From positions 1 through 46,028 of the IMG/VR virus record IMGVR_UViG_3300045927_000164: DNA of 46,028 nt; one strand, given 5' to 3'. The stretch comes from a virus. The position numbers and the translations under genes are program-made. This document shows, piece after piece, positions 7,975-17,300 of the stretch. Under the pieces are notes generated by a model. The model saw only the letters and a list, made by a program, of their open reading frames with translations, searched no databases and was not told the DNA's origin. Position 1 is the stretch's first letter, and every line of letters begins with the position of its first letter.

Positions 7975-8415
7975 ATGGAAACGCCGAACGTGCTCCCCTC
8001 GAAGCGGGGATCGACCATCGACCTCATCCCGCCGCAGTCGGTCACCGGCACCAGCGTGTCGACGGGCTGGGTGGACATGTCGACGCGGCAGGCGGTGCAA
8101 GCCGTCGTCAACGTCGGGGTGATCTCATCGAGCGGCGTCGTGAACGCGAAGCTCGAGCAGACCACGAGCGATGGGGGATCGGCGGCCGACGTGACCAGCA
8201 AGGCCATCACCGCGCTCACGCAGGCCGGCAGCGACAGCAACAAGGGCGCGATTCTCAACTGCCGGAGCGACGAGCTCGACGTCAACAACGGCTATCGCTG
8301 GGTCCGCCTCACGATCACGGTCTCCGGCGCCGCGGCGCTGGTCTCCGGGGTCCTGCAGGCCTTCGATCACCGCTACGCCTCTTCGCTCGACAGCGCGATC
8401 GATTCCGTCAACTGA
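7975..8415 (+). CDS. Probable head decoration/accessory protein, copy 1
   Basis: A 146-aa beta-rich protein starting METPNVLPS after an AAGGAG Shine-Dalgarno. It shares its start, the block NCRSDELDVNNG and the FDHRY end with the next gene, so the two are tandem paralogues. The place directly after the capsid gene suggests a decoration or minor head protein bound to the shell, but no named family was recognised. The upstream open frame is shadow of the capsid gene. Confidence 0.7.
   Translation: METPNVLPSKRGSTIDLIPPQSVTGTSVSTGWVDMSTRQAVQAVVNVGVISSSGVVNAKLEQTTSDGGSAADVTSKAITALTQAGSDSNKGAILNCRSDELDVNNGYRWVRLTITVSGAAALVSGVLQAFDHRYASSLDSAIDSVN
8255..8291 (+). repeat. 37-nt direct repeat, copy 1
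   Basis: The 37 bases encoding the conserved NCRSDELDVNNG block are identical to 8763-8799 in the paralogous gene, while surrounding DNA has diverged. Confidence 0.9.
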
Positions 8416-8455
8416 GGCAGTCGGGACCGCCATTGTAGGGGAGATCGGAGCTCGC

Positions 8456-8944
8456 ATGGAAACGCCCAACATCCTCCCATCGACGCGCGCGCCGATCGTG
8501 GCCGCCGTCTTTCCGCATGCGTCGCCTGCGGGGGTGCAGTCCCCGCCGACGCTCCAGACCGCGTATGTCGGGCTCGACGAAGTCGGGTCGGTGCTCGCAC
8601 GGGTTCTGTACGGCGTCATCGGCGCCGGGCAGATCGTCGGCGCCTCGCTCCTGCAGGCGACGGACGCCGAGGGCACGGGCGAGAAGGCGATCACCGGTAA
8701 GGCCAGCACCCTGGCTCCCGTCGGCGCCGCGAGCCCGAGCGAGGACAACGGGCTCCTCGAGATCAACTGCCGGAGCGACGAGCTCGACGTCAACAACGGA
8801 TTCTGCTTCGTCAAGCTCGTCGTCACGGTCACCGACGGATCCCCGGTGCCATCGCCCGCGGAGAGCACGCCGCTCGCCGCGTGGATCGAGGTGTTCGATC
8901 ACCGGTATCCGCCGACATCGATCGCGGCGGAGACGATCGAGTAG
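8456..8944 (+). CDS. Probable head decoration/accessory protein, copy 2
   Basis: A 162-aa paralogue of the preceding protein: METPNILPS start, NCRSDELDVNNG block, VFDHRYPP near the end. The middle is diverged, with a proline-rich insert (PVPSPAESTP). A 37-nt stretch (8763-8799) is identical to 8255-8291, so this block is either recently duplicated or still recombining. Function as for copy 1: a shell accessory by position only. Confidence 0.7.
   Translation: METPNILPSTRAPIVAAVFPHASPAGVQSPPTLQTAYVGLDEVGSVLARVLYGVIGAGQIVGASLLQATDAEGTGEKAITGKASTLAPVGAASPSEDNGLLEINCRSDELDVNNGFCFVKLVVTVTDGSPVPSPAESTPLAAWIEVFDHRYPPTSIAAETIE
8763..8799 (+). repeat. 37-nt direct repeat, copy 2
   Basis: Identical to 8255-8291. 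Complete identity inside two otherwise divergent genes suggests gene conversion or strong constraint. Confidence 0.9.
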
Positions 8945-8956
8945 GTCCCAGGTTCC

Positions 8957-9574
8957 ATGTCCCAGGCGCTTCCCGCACATGCGTGGGCTGGGGCCACGGT
9001 CGCCATCCTCGGCGCCGGGCCCAGCCTCACCGACGCCCAGCTCGCTCTGGTGCGTGAAGCCGGGGTGCGGGTGATCGCCATCAACAACACGTGGCGCCTC
9101 GCCCCGTGGGCCGACGTGCTCTACGCCTGCGATGCTCGCTGGTGGGAGTGGGAGCAGGGCGCGCCGGACTTCCCTGGGGTGAAGGTGTCGCTCGAGGCGA
9201 AGGCCGGGAAGTGGCGCGGGGTCCTCGTCTACCGGAACACGGGGCGTGAGGGCTTCGACCCCGATCCGACCGCGCTCCGGACCGGCTGCAACGGCGGGTA
9301 TCAGGCGATCCACCTGGCCGCGCACCTCGGCGTGGCGCGTATGCTCCTGCTCGGCTACGACATGCGGGCCGTCGGTGGGCGCACGCACTACGCGTCGTAC
9401 GAAGAGCGGGTCGACACGAAGCCGCCCTTCGCGCTCTTCCTGAAGTGCTTTCCGACGCTCGCGCCGGCACTCGCCGAGCGCCGCATCGAGGTCCTCAACT
9501 GCACCCCAGGGTCTGCCCTCTCGGTGTGGCCGCACGTCGCGCTCGAGGAGGCGCTCCTCCGTGTGGCTGCGTAA
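8957..9574 (+). CDS. Rossmann-like protein (MptE/DUF115-type), glycan-modification candidate
   Basis: A 205-aa protein opening with a nucleotide-binding-like loop, TVAILGAGPSLTDAQ (residues about 14-28). It has the pattern V-I-A-I-N-N-T then ADVLYACDARWW, and later LLGYDMRA. This pattern occurs in MptE-like/DUF115 proteins and in sialyltransferase-like enzymes often found with glycosyltransferases. It is the first of three consecutive genes that look like a sugar-transfer cassette and overlaps the next by 14 nt. Substrate unknown; the virion shell or a host polysaccharide is possible. Confidence 0.6.
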   Translation: MSQALPAHAWAGATVAILGAGPSLTDAQLALVREAGVRVIAINNTWRLAPWADVLYACDARWWEWEQGAPDFPGVKVSLEAKAGKWRGVLVYRNTGREGFDPDPTALRTGCNGGYQAIHLAAHLGVARMLLLGYDMRAVGGRTHYASYEERVDTKPPFALFLKCFPTLAPALAERRIEVLNCTPGSALSVWPHVALEEALLRVAA

Positions 9575-10334
9575 TCAGGAAGGGCACGCCGCCTTCGACG
9601 TCCGGCCACTGCGGGAGGTCCGGCAGCCGGGCCTGTCCGCGATGTTCCGCGTCCGCAACGAGGCCGCGTGGATCGCGCCGGCGATCGAATCGGTCCTCGG
9701 CTGGTGCGACGAGGTGGTCGTCGCGCTGCAGCCCTGCGACGACGAGACGCCGGCGATCCTCGAGGGCTTCGGCGCCGCGATTCGCGTCCTCCCGTATCCC
9801 TTCGAGCTCCGGCCGATGGGCCCCGGGCATGATCGCTGCCCCGAGATCTCCGTGCACGCGACCAGCTACTACTACAACTGGACGCTCGCGCACACGAGCT
9901 GCACCCACGTCGCGAAGTGGGACGGCGACATGGTGGCGATGGACTGGCTCGGCGACGAACTGCATCCGCTCCTGGACGCGGGGCACGACCGGATCTCGTT
10001 CGCGGGCGTGGACCTGGTCGACGATGCGCGCGCGGTCGGCAACCACCCGCACTGTCCGACGGCTGGCGTTTTTCGTGTCACGCCGGCGGTACGCTACCGC
10101 CAGGGGCGGTTCGCGGAGACGTTCACCGCGCCTGCGCCAACGCACACGATCGCGGGGCCCGCCTTCGTGCACCTGAAGTGGGCGAAGCCAGAAGCCTCGG
10201 CCATCCAGCAATGGCCGGCCGACTGGCGGGCGATGCCGCACTTCCAGCGCATCTATCAGCGCCGGCTGCCGGTCGGGCCCTACACGGGCGAGTATCCGAC
10301 GCCGCTGCGGCGGCGCCTCGAGGCAGCCGCATGA
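9561..10334 (+). CDS. Glycosyltransferase family 2-like protein
   Basis: A 257-aa protein with GT-A features: AMFRVRNEAAWIAPAIESVL (about 27-46), the strand DEVVVALQPCDDETP, and a metal-binding-type KWDGDMVAMDW with D121-G-D123. The GTG start at 9561 sits inside the previous gene. It ends in an ATGA overlap with the next gene. It would transfer a sugar from a nucleotide-sugar to an unknown acceptor. Such genes beside capsid genes can glycosylate virion proteins; here that is inference. Confidence 0.7.
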   Translation: MWLRNQEGHAAFDVRPLREVRQPGLSAMFRVRNEAAWIAPAIESVLGWCDEVVVALQPCDDETPAILEGFGAAIRVLPYPFELRPMGPGHDRCPEISVHATSYYYNWTLAHTSCTHVAKWDGDMVAMDWLGDELHPLLDAGHDRISFAGVDLVDDARAVGNHPHCPTAGVFRVTPAVRYRQGRFAETFTAPAPTHTIAGPAFVHLKWAKPEASAIQQWPADWRAMPHFQRIYQRRLPVGPYTGEYPTPLRRRLEAAA

Positions 10335-11158
10335 CGCCGGCGATTCGGATCTTCGCGCGGCCCTCGCCCCACCAGACGGCGGCGGCGCGCTGGGCGCTGG
10401 ACGGCTTCGCGCGGCATGGGCTCTCGGCTGAGATCGTCTCGGCCTACAGCTACACGCCGTGCGACCTCGCCGTCTGCTGGGGCGTACACCACGAGGCGAT
10501 CTTCGCCGGCCAGCGCACGCACGGCGGCCGCGTCCTGGTCATGGAGCGGGCCTACCTCGGAGACCGGACGCACTGGGTCTCGATGGGCTACGACGGCCTG
10601 AACGGCCGCGCGCAGTTCTACACCGAGGACGTGCCGAGCGATCGCGCGGCGGCGCACTGGTCGCACGCCCTCCGGCCCTGGCGCGACGGCGGGCACTATG
10701 CGCTGCTCCTTGGGCAGGTGCCGGGCGATGCCGCGGTGCGCGGGCTGCAGCTCGAGGCGTGGGTGCGCGACATCGCGCGCGCGCTGGTCGCGCGCGGCTA
10801 TCTTGTCGTCTTCCGTCCGCACCCGCAGGCCAGGCAGACCATCCACGCGCCGGCGCTGTTGGTGCAGGCGCGCCGCGATCGCAGCCTCGACGAGGAGCTC
10901 GCAGAGGCCGCTGTCGCGGTGACCTGGAACAGTAACGCCGGCGTCGACGCGGTGCTGGCCGGCGTCCCGACGGTCGCGCTCGACGAAGGGTCGATGGCCT
11001 GGCCGGTGACGAGTCATGCGATTCAGGCCGATCCGGTGCGCCCCGATCGACGGCGCTGGCTGGAGCGCCTGGCCTACTGCCAGTGGACGCCGGACGAAAT
11101 AGCCCATGGTGACGCGTGGGCGCACCTGCGCCAGGGCCTCGAGGTGGCGGCGGCATGA
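10331..11158 (+). CDS. GT-B/KpsC-KpsS-like glycosyltransferase
   Basis: A 275-aa protein. Its C-terminal half matches the pattern of capsule-polysaccharide and Kdo-type transferases: LVVFRPHPQAR (about 158-168), then VTWNSNAGVDAVLAGVP and TVALDEGSMAW (about 198-224), the glycine/serine-rich nucleotide-sugar site followed by a conserved D/E-G-S. The N-terminal half is a diverged Rossmann domain. Its start overlaps the previous stop (ATGA) and its own stop overlaps the connector start (ATGA), so it is fully inside the late operon. Confidence 0.65.
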   Translation: MTPAIRIFARPSPHQTAAARWALDGFARHGLSAEIVSAYSYTPCDLAVCWGVHHEAIFAGQRTHGGRVLVMERAYLGDRTHWVSMGYDGLNGRAQFYTEDVPSDRAAAHWSHALRPWRDGGHYALLLGQVPGDAAVRGLQLEAWVRDIARALVARGYLVVFRPHPQARQTIHAPALLVQARRDRSLDEELAEAAVAVTWNSNAGVDAVLAGVPTVALDEGSMAWPVTSHAIQADPVRPDRRRWLERLAYCQWTPDEIAHGDAWAHLRQGLEVAAA

Positions 11159-11817
11159 AGCTCACGCTCGTGACCGCGCCGGCCGACGAGCCGTTCCTGC
11201 TCGAGCCGCTGTCCCCACCGGACGGCTCGAGCCTGATGGAGTGGCTCAACGTCGTGCGGGACGATGAGACCGAGCTCGTGCGCGAGTGCGCAATCGCGGC
11301 GCGGCAGGAAGCCGAGGTGGTCACGGACCGTCGATTCATCGACCAGGTCTGGGATCTCGTCCTGCCTGGCTTTCCAGCGGTGATCACACTCCCATATCCG
11401 CCGCTGCGCTGGACGGGGAGCCCGCTGACGCCGGACGTCGCCATCACCTACCGCGCGCCAGACGGGACGGTCGAGACGCTCGACTCCGATGCGTACGAGG
11501 TGTGGGCGCCGCGTGGGGAATTCGCGGACCCGGCTGAGATCCGGCCGGCGTACGAGCAGCTGTGGCCGCAGACCGCCTGCGTCTGGAACGCGGTTACGGT
11601 GCGCTTCGGCTGTGGGTATGGCGCGTCGTTCGACGATGTGCCGGCTGGGCTGCGGAAGGTGATCGCGCGGCTTACCGAGGAGCAGTATCGCGTCCGCGGC
11701 GTCACCATCACGAGCACCGGGTCACAACGGGAGCGGCCAGTGCAGAGCGGCTTCACCGTGCGCGATGCGCTGATGCCGTACCGCGTGCTCGACGCCTGGT
11801 GGCGGGAGGCCTGCTGA
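11155..11817 (+). CDS. Head-tail connector (gp6-like / phiE125 gp8-type)
   Basis: A 220-aa adaptor protein. It shows a helical N-terminal part (LMEWLNVVRDDETELVREC, about 23-41), a beta insertion (VITLPYPPLRWTGSP, the typical P-P-L hydrophobic turn) and a C-terminal helix (PAGLRKVIARLTEEQYR). Connectors of this family ring the portal base. Gene order (connector, closure, gp10-like, terminator) fits. It overlaps both neighbours. Confidence 0.8.
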   Translation: MKLTLVTAPADEPFLLEPLSPPDGSSLMEWLNVVRDDETELVRECAIAARQEAEVVTDRRFIDQVWDLVLPGFPAVITLPYPPLRWTGSPLTPDVAITYRAPDGTVETLDSDAYEVWAPRGEFADPAEIRPAYEQLWPQTACVWNAVTVRFGCGYGASFDDVPAGLRKVIARLTEEQYRVRGVTITSTGSQRERPVQSGFTVRDALMPYRVLDAWWREAC

Positions 11818-12164
11818 TGCACCTCGCGGCGGGCGCGCTCGATCGCCTGATCCGGATCACGCGGCCGCCGACCGAGGCCGAGCGGACGCTCGACGACTTC
11901 GGGCAGCCGGTCGCGGCGCCGGTGACGGTGCGCGATCGCCTGCCGGCGCAGCGGATCGACGCGGACGGTACGGAGCGGTGGCAGATGCAGGGGATCGCCG
12001 CCGTCACCAGTGCGCGGTTCCGGATTCGCTGGTATCCCGGGATCACGCCGGTGTGCGTGGTCGAGGACTTGACGGACGGCGATCGGGCGTTCGACGTCAA
12101 GGCGGTGAAGGAGCTCGGGCGGCGCGAAGGCCTCGAGCTGCTCTGCGCCGGGCGTGCGGAGTGA
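11817..12164 (+). CDS. Head closure / head-tail joining protein (SPP1 gp16-like)
   Basis: A 115-aa beta-barrel-type protein. Features are the N-terminal AGALDRLIRITRPP, DDFGQPVAAPVTVRDRLPAQ and RFRIRWYPGITPVCVVED, the standard pattern of phage head-tail joining proteins. It overlaps the connector stop by TGATG. It closes the head channel and docks the tail. Confidence 0.8.
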   Translation: MHLAAGALDRLIRITRPPTEAERTLDDFGQPVAAPVTVRDRLPAQRIDADGTERWQMQGIAAVTSARFRIRWYPGITPVCVVEDLTDGDRAFDVKAVKELGRREGLELLCAGRAE

Positions 12165-12176
12165 TGGGACCCGTCG

Positions 12177-12614
12177 ATGGTGACCTTCAAGGTGAGCGGG
12201 TTCGCCGAGCTCGAGCGCGCATTGCGGGCGCTGCCGAAAGAGGCATTCCAGGTCAACGCGGTGCGGTCCGCCATGAAGCGGGCGGCCCAGCCGACCGCCG
12301 AGCTCGCCTCAGCGACGGCGCCCGTGGACTGGGGCGACCTCGAGGCGTCCGTCGCGGTGCGGTCGACGCCGAAGCGCGACCGACAGTTCGACGTGCAGAT
12401 CGGCATCGGGGCCGCGAAGCGGGGCAAGGAGGCGGCCTTCTGGGGTCTCTTCCAGGAGTTCGGGACCGCGCACCATCCGGCACAGCCCTGGCTGCGGCCG
12501 GCCTGGGACGCGACGAAGGACCAGGTGCGGGACGCGCTCGGCGACGAGCTCTGGAAGGCCATCGAGCGCACCGCGAAGCGCCTGGCGCGCGTCGCCCGGA
12601 AGGCGGGGCGGTAG
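12177..12614 (+). CDS. HK97 gp10-like tail completion protein
   Basis: A 145-aa protein with the family signature AFWGLFQEFGTAHHPAQPWL (about 95-114) and an N-terminal FKVSGFAELERALRALPKEA. gp10-type proteins act at the head-tail interface. ATG at 12177, 12 nt after the closure gene. The tail terminator follows 3 nt later. Confidence 0.85.
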   Translation: MVTFKVSGFAELERALRALPKEAFQVNAVRSAMKRAAQPTAELASATAPVDWGDLEASVAVRSTPKRDRQFDVQIGIGAAKRGKEAAFWGLFQEFGTAHHPAQPWLRPAWDATKDQVRDALGDELWKAIERTAKRLARVARKAGR

Positions 12615-12617
12615 GTC

Positions 12618-13073
12618 GTGCTCGGCCCTTCGGACGTGCGGGCGTTCCTGCTCGGGAGTCCGACGACGGGCAACGCGACCAGGGATGCGGCGGCGGTCGC
12701 GATCGTGGCGGCCCTCGACGACCGGATCTTCCCGTTGCGGCTGCCCCAGGTCGTGACACTGCCGGCGATCCGGTACCAGCGGGTCGATCGCGACGGGGTC
12801 TACTCGCTGCAGGGGTTCTCTCGGCTGGCGCGCCGGCGGTACCAGTTCGACGTCTATGCCGAGACCTACGCCGCCGCAGAAGCCCTCGCGCTCGCCCTCG
12901 AGGCCCGGCTCGACGGCTACCAGGGGCCGATGGGGGCGACGTCACCGGCGCCGCGGTGTGGCGGCGCCATCCAGGACCTGGCGCGGGACTTCCCGGAGCC
13001 GGAGCCGGACGTGCGAGCCGGTGAAGAGCGCTATCGCATCACCCAGGACTACCTCCTCTGGGAGGAGCCCTGA
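12618..13073 (+). CDS. Tail terminator (DUF3168-like)
   Basis: A 151-aa protein with a helical N-terminus, LDDRIFPLRLPQVVTLPAIR and RYQFDVYAETYAAAEALALA, the DUF3168 pattern. It is expected to cap the tail tube and set its end for head joining. The GTG start at 12618 lies right after the gp10-like stop. The tail tube gene follows. Confidence 0.8.
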   Translation: MLGPSDVRAFLLGSPTTGNATRDAAAVAIVAALDDRIFPLRLPQVVTLPAIRYQRVDRDGVYSLQGFSRLARRRYQFDVYAETYAAAEALALALEARLDGYQGPMGATSPAPRCGGAIQDLARDFPEPEPDVRAGEERYRITQDYLLWEEP

Positions 13074-13096
13074 TTCGCCGAACGAGGAGCTGACCG

Positions 13097-13537
13097 ATGT
13101 CCAACGCACGAGCCTCCTTTCAGTCCACCCTGAGCGTCGCCATCATCGGCGCCAGCCCGCAGGTCTTCACGCCGATCGCCGAAGTCACGACCCTCGGTGA
13201 GTTGGGTCCGGAGACCGCCGACATCGAGGTCACCCACCTCACAAGCGCCGATGCCTATCGTGAGTACGTCGCCGGCGCGATCGAGCCAGGGGAGCTGACC
13301 GGCGTCGCGAACTACCTCCACGGCGAGGCGACACAGGACCTCACGACCGGTCTGGGCTACCGCCAGAAGCAGCGGACGAACTACCGGTGGCGCATCGAGC
13401 TCTCCGGTGTCTCGCCGGCCGAGGGCCTGGAGTTCGACGGGTACGTCAAGTCGTGGAAGCCGAACATCGGCGGGATCGACGACAAGCCGACGCTGAACTT
13501 TTCGATCAAGATCACCGGTCCGATCGACGAGTTCTGA
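13097..13537 (+). CDS. Major tail tube protein
   Basis: A 146-aa beta-sandwich tube subunit. Diagnostic pieces: IAEVTTLGELGPETADIEVT (about 27-46), THLTSADAYREYVAGAIEPG, and the end PTLNFSIKITGPIDEF. These match the tail tube fold of long-tailed phages. AGGAGCTGACCG precedes the ATG. A hairpin region and the chaperone genes follow. Confidence 0.85.
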   Translation: MSNARASFQSTLSVAIIGASPQVFTPIAEVTTLGELGPETADIEVTHLTSADAYREYVAGAIEPGELTGVANYLHGEATQDLTTGLGYRQKQRTNYRWRIELSGVSPAEGLEFDGYVKSWKPNIGGIDDKPTLNFSIKITGPIDEF

Positions 13538-13573
13538 TGATCCCCCTGGGGTCCGTCCGGCCGCGTGGGAGCT

Positions 13574-13601
13574 GGGCCCGCGGCTGGGCGGTGGCGGGCC
13601 C
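13574..13601 (+). other. GC-rich hairpin between tail tube and chaperone genes
   Basis: GGGCCCGC (13574-13581) and GCGGGCCC (13594-13601) are perfect 8-bp arms around a 12-nt loop in the 125-nt gap. There is no T-tract. It may attenuate transcription or stabilise the abundant tube mRNA. Confidence 0.5.
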
Positions 13602-13662
13602 CGCTGGAGCCGAATCGACGGCTGCCCCGGAATCTTCCACGTGAGGAGTGAGCGACGGCGTT

Positions 13663-14010
13663 ATGGCGAACACGCGACGCGGCGAAGTCAACCTGCAGGG
13701 GCACACCCTCTGCTTCGACACGAACGCGATGTGCACCCTCGAAGAGGTGCTGCAGGTCGACTCGATTCAGGCGCTCGCGGAGAAGCTGGCCGCGAAACCC
13801 AGTCTGCGGATGCTGCGGCAGATCGTCCACGTCGGCCTGCAGCGGCATGACGCGGAGCTCACGCTCGAGCAGGCCGGTGACGTGATCTCGGACGTCGGCC
13901 TGAGTGCGGCGACCGAGGCGGTTGTCGCCGCGATGAACGCGATCGCGGGAGACGCGGGGAAGCCCGCCCGCCCTCGGGTCGCGGCGGTGTCGACTGGGAA
14001 GGCCTCCTAG
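13663..14010 (+). CDS. Tail assembly chaperone (G-type)
   Basis: A 115-aa protein starting MANTRRGEVNLQGHTLCFDT and continuing NAMCTLEEVL, the pattern of short tail chaperones (GTA-family/gpG-like) that bind the tape measure during assembly. The ATG at 13663 gives the family-like start; a GTG at 13648 is also open. The stop at 14008-14010 lies inside a downstream reading frame that has family-like sequence but no good start codon, so a frameshifted longer form is likely. Confidence 0.75.
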   Translation: MANTRRGEVNLQGHTLCFDTNAMCTLEEVLQVDSIQALAEKLAAKPSLRMLRQIVHVGLQRHDAELTLEQAGDVISDVGLSAATEAVVAAMNAIAGDAGKPARPRVAAVSTGKAS

Positions 14011-14366
14011 CGTCGGCCGTCGCGGCGGGCTACAGCCCGGAGCAGTTCTGGCGCTGGACGCCGCGCGAGATTGCGGCCGTCAAGCGAGGGATCGCGGCGC
14101 GTCAGCACGACCAGCTGCAGGTCGCGCTCCAACTGGCGATCTACGTGGCCTGGCACACGGCAGCGTTCTCGAGGCAGAAGAAACTCCCGGACCTGGATCG
14201 ACTCCTGATGCGCGTCCGAGAGAAGGCGGCCCGCGCGGCTCGGCCGCAGCAGCGCGCACCAGCCACCGTGGCCCAGCAGCGGGCGCTGCGTGGGGCGCTG
14301 ATGCTGGGGCAGGCCCTGATGGGGATGACGCCGAAGCGGCGGCAGCGACCGCGGGGAGGACCATAA
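13989..14366 (+). CDS. Tail chaperone T extension, probably made by frameshift
   Basis: This frame is -1 relative to the G-type chaperone. It reads DWEGLLASAVAAGYSPEQFW, then RWTPREIAAVKRGIAARQHD and LQVALQLAIYVAWHTAAFSR, typical of the second half of tail chaperones. Its first in-frame start codon (GTG 14145) would delete most of that conserved-looking part. The region upstream is open in both frames, so slippage may occur between about 13920 and 14000. GGGGAAG at 13956-13962 is the nearest slippery-like sequence but imperfect. Confidence 0.7.
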   Translation, partial: VDWEGLLASAVAAGYSPEQFWRWTPREIAAVKRGIAARQHDQLQVALQLAIYVAWHTAAFSRQKKLPDLDRLLMRVREKAARAARPQQRAPATVAQQRALRGALMLGQALMGMTPKRRQRPRGGP

Positions 14367-14370
14367 ACCA

Positions 14371-17300
14371 GTGGCTGGCGGCGCGCTGATCGGAGCCCTG
14401 CGGGTCGAGCTCGCCTCGAACCTCGCGCAGTTCCAGGCCGACATGGGCCGAGCGGCCGACGTGGTCAAGTCCACGTCCGGGCAGTTCGCCGCCGTCGGCC
14501 AGAAGTTCGAGCAGATGGGGTCCAGCCTGAAGTCGGCCGGCACTCAGATGTCGGTCGCCATCACCGCGCCGCTGGTCGGGCTGGGCGCCGCCTCGACGAA
14601 AGCCTTCCTCGAGTTCGAAGGGGCGATGAACCGCGTGAGCGCGGCGCTCGCGCCCACTACGGAGGAGTTCAAACAACTCGAGGCCGCGGCGATCGAGTGG
14701 GGCGCGAAGACGAAGTTCAGCGCCACCGAATCGGCCGAAGCGCTCGGCGAGCTCGGGAAGGCGGGCTTCACGGTCGCGCAATCGATCGCGGCGCTCCCGT
14801 CGGTCCTGCAGCTCGCGACCGTCGCGCAGATGTCGCTGGCGGACGCAGCCACCGTCACCGCCGACACCATCACGCAGTTCGGGCTGAAGGTCGAAGACGC
14901 CGCGCGCGTCAATGACGTCCTCACCCTCGCCGCGCAGAAGTCGACCATCGACGTCAAGCAACTCGCCGACTCCTTGAAGTACGCGGGGCCGGTCGCGGCC
15001 GGATTCGGGCTGTCGATCGAGGACACCGCAGCCGTCCTCGCGGAGTTCGGCAACGCAGGCATCAAGGCCGACATGGCCGGCACCTCGCTCCGGAAAATCC
15101 TCACCGGCCTGGCCAACCCCACGAAGGGCATGCGCGACGGCATGGAGGCGCTCGGCATCGAGACGCTCAAGAGCGCCGACGGCACCTTCAAGCTCGCCGA
15201 CGTCGTCGACACGCTGCGCGCCCATGGCGCCGATGCGGCCACGGTCATGCAGATGTTCGGCGATCGCGCTGGGCCGGGTATGGTCGCGCTCGTGTCGAAG
15301 GGGTCCGCCGGACTCCGTGAGCTCGAGCTGAGCCTGCAGAACGCCGCCGGCGCCGCACAGACCGCCGAACGGACCTCGATGCGAGGGCTCACAGGCGCTT
15401 TCGAGGAGATGAAGGGATCCGTCGAGACTGCGGCCGTCGCCATTGGATCGGCGCTCGCGCCGGCGCTGACCCAGGTGGCCGTGCTCGTCGGTCAGGTCGC
15501 GGACTGGGTGGGGCAGACGCTCGTCCCGTGGTTCAAGGAGCTGTCTCCGACCACGCAGACGGTCGCGCTTGCCTTCGCCGCGGTCGTGGCCGCCGTCGGC
15601 CCGCTCCTGGTTGTGATCGGCGGGCTGATGACGGCGCTCGCGCCGCTGCTGCCGGCACTCGGCGCGATCGGCGGTGCGCTGGCCGCACTCGCCACCGGAC
15701 CGATCGGGTGGGTCATCGCCGCGATCGCGCTGCTCTCGGCTGCCTGGTACGCCTGGGGCGACGACATCAAGGCCGTCGTCATGCCCATCGTCGACGTCGT
15801 CGTCACGGCGCTGGCGCCGGTCGTGACCTGGCTGAAGGACGTCTTCCTGGCGGCGCTGGGCCTGTTCGTCGCCGGTGCGAAGCAGGAGATCAACAACTTC
15901 CTCGTCGGGTGGGGGCTCTTCCGCGATGCCTTCCTCGCCGTCGCGGGGCCGATCTGGGAGCTCGTCAAGGCCCTCACGGACCTCTTCCTCTCCAGCTTCG
16001 AGCTGATCATCGCCATGCACGCGCGCGCGGCGCGCGAGATCGTCGCGCTCCTGACACCGGTCCTCACCTTCCTCAAGGACGCGTTCCTGAAGGGCGTCGA
16101 GGCCCTGGCGCCCTTCATCCGGCCGCACATCGAAGCCGTCGTCGCGATCTTCACCTTCCTGCGCGACACCGTGCTGCCGATTGTCGAGGCGCTCGTCAAG
16201 GGCGTGGCGACCTGGCTGCTCGACAAGTTCACGGGGATCGTGAAGGGCATCACCGACCACGTGAAGAAGGTGGCCGAGACCTTCCGCTGGCTGAAGGACC
16301 AGGTCGTCGGCCATTCGTTCGTGCCCGACATGATCGACCTCATCGCGCGGGAGTTCGGCCGGCTGAAGCCGGTGATGGTGGACCCGACCAAGCGCGCGGC
16401 TACGGACGTCGCCACGGCGACGCGGACGATGGGCTCGACGGTGGGCAGGGACGTCCGAGCGGCGATTGACACGGTCGCGCGGCAGGCATCGCGGATGCAG
16501 CCAGAGTTCACCGTACCGGTTGTGAGCAGCGTGCAGGCGGCCGTTGACCTGGTCGCGGCGCAAGTCGCGCGCTTCCAGCCCGAGATCGCCGATCCGCTGG
16601 TGCGAGACACGCAGGCGCTGCGGACCAGGGTCGACGGTGAATGGAGCGGCATGTCGGGGGACATGGTGAGCCGCACGCAGAGCTCGTGGTCGGAGATCGC
16701 TGGCGCCTTCGGGTTCGGCCGCGACACCGTGGTCGGCAAGGTCGCGGAACTGGCTGACGTGATCGCCAGCAAGTTCGGCAACGGCGAGGGGGGGATCGGT
16801 GACAGCGCGGCGAAACTCGCCTCGCAGCTCGGAGGCATGTTCGAGACGATCGGCGGGATCTACCAGGCGCACAAGTCGGGGGACCTGACCACGCTGGTGC
16901 TCAGCTACTTCGAGGCCTTCGGCCAGATCGTGAAGTACGGCGATGCGTGGGCCGCGCGAATGAAGAGCATCGCGTCGACCGTGGGCGGCTGGTTCTCGGC
17001 GCTGTGGAAGGGCCTGAAGTGGATCTTCACCAAAGGCGGCGCCGGTGGCGGCGAGGACTTCCCGACAGACCCCGACGACTTCGGCGGTGTCGGCCCACCG
17101 GGCACCATTCCGACGCCAGGCAGCTTCCCGGAGCCGGCCTACTTCGTGCCGCCCGGCACGCTGCAGTGGGCGCAACTCGACGACGACGGCCGTCGGTTCG
17201 GGGCTGACCTCAGTGCCGACACGCTGCGCGTGAGCCCGATGGAAGCGGTCATTGAAACGCCGGTCGGCGAGCCAGGCGGGGAGCAGACGATCGTGGTCGA

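Noticed and set aside
14080-17175. 1031-codon minus-strand open frame
   Set aside because: Antisense of the tape measure gene; Arg/Gly/His-rich composition typical of GC-rich shadow frames.
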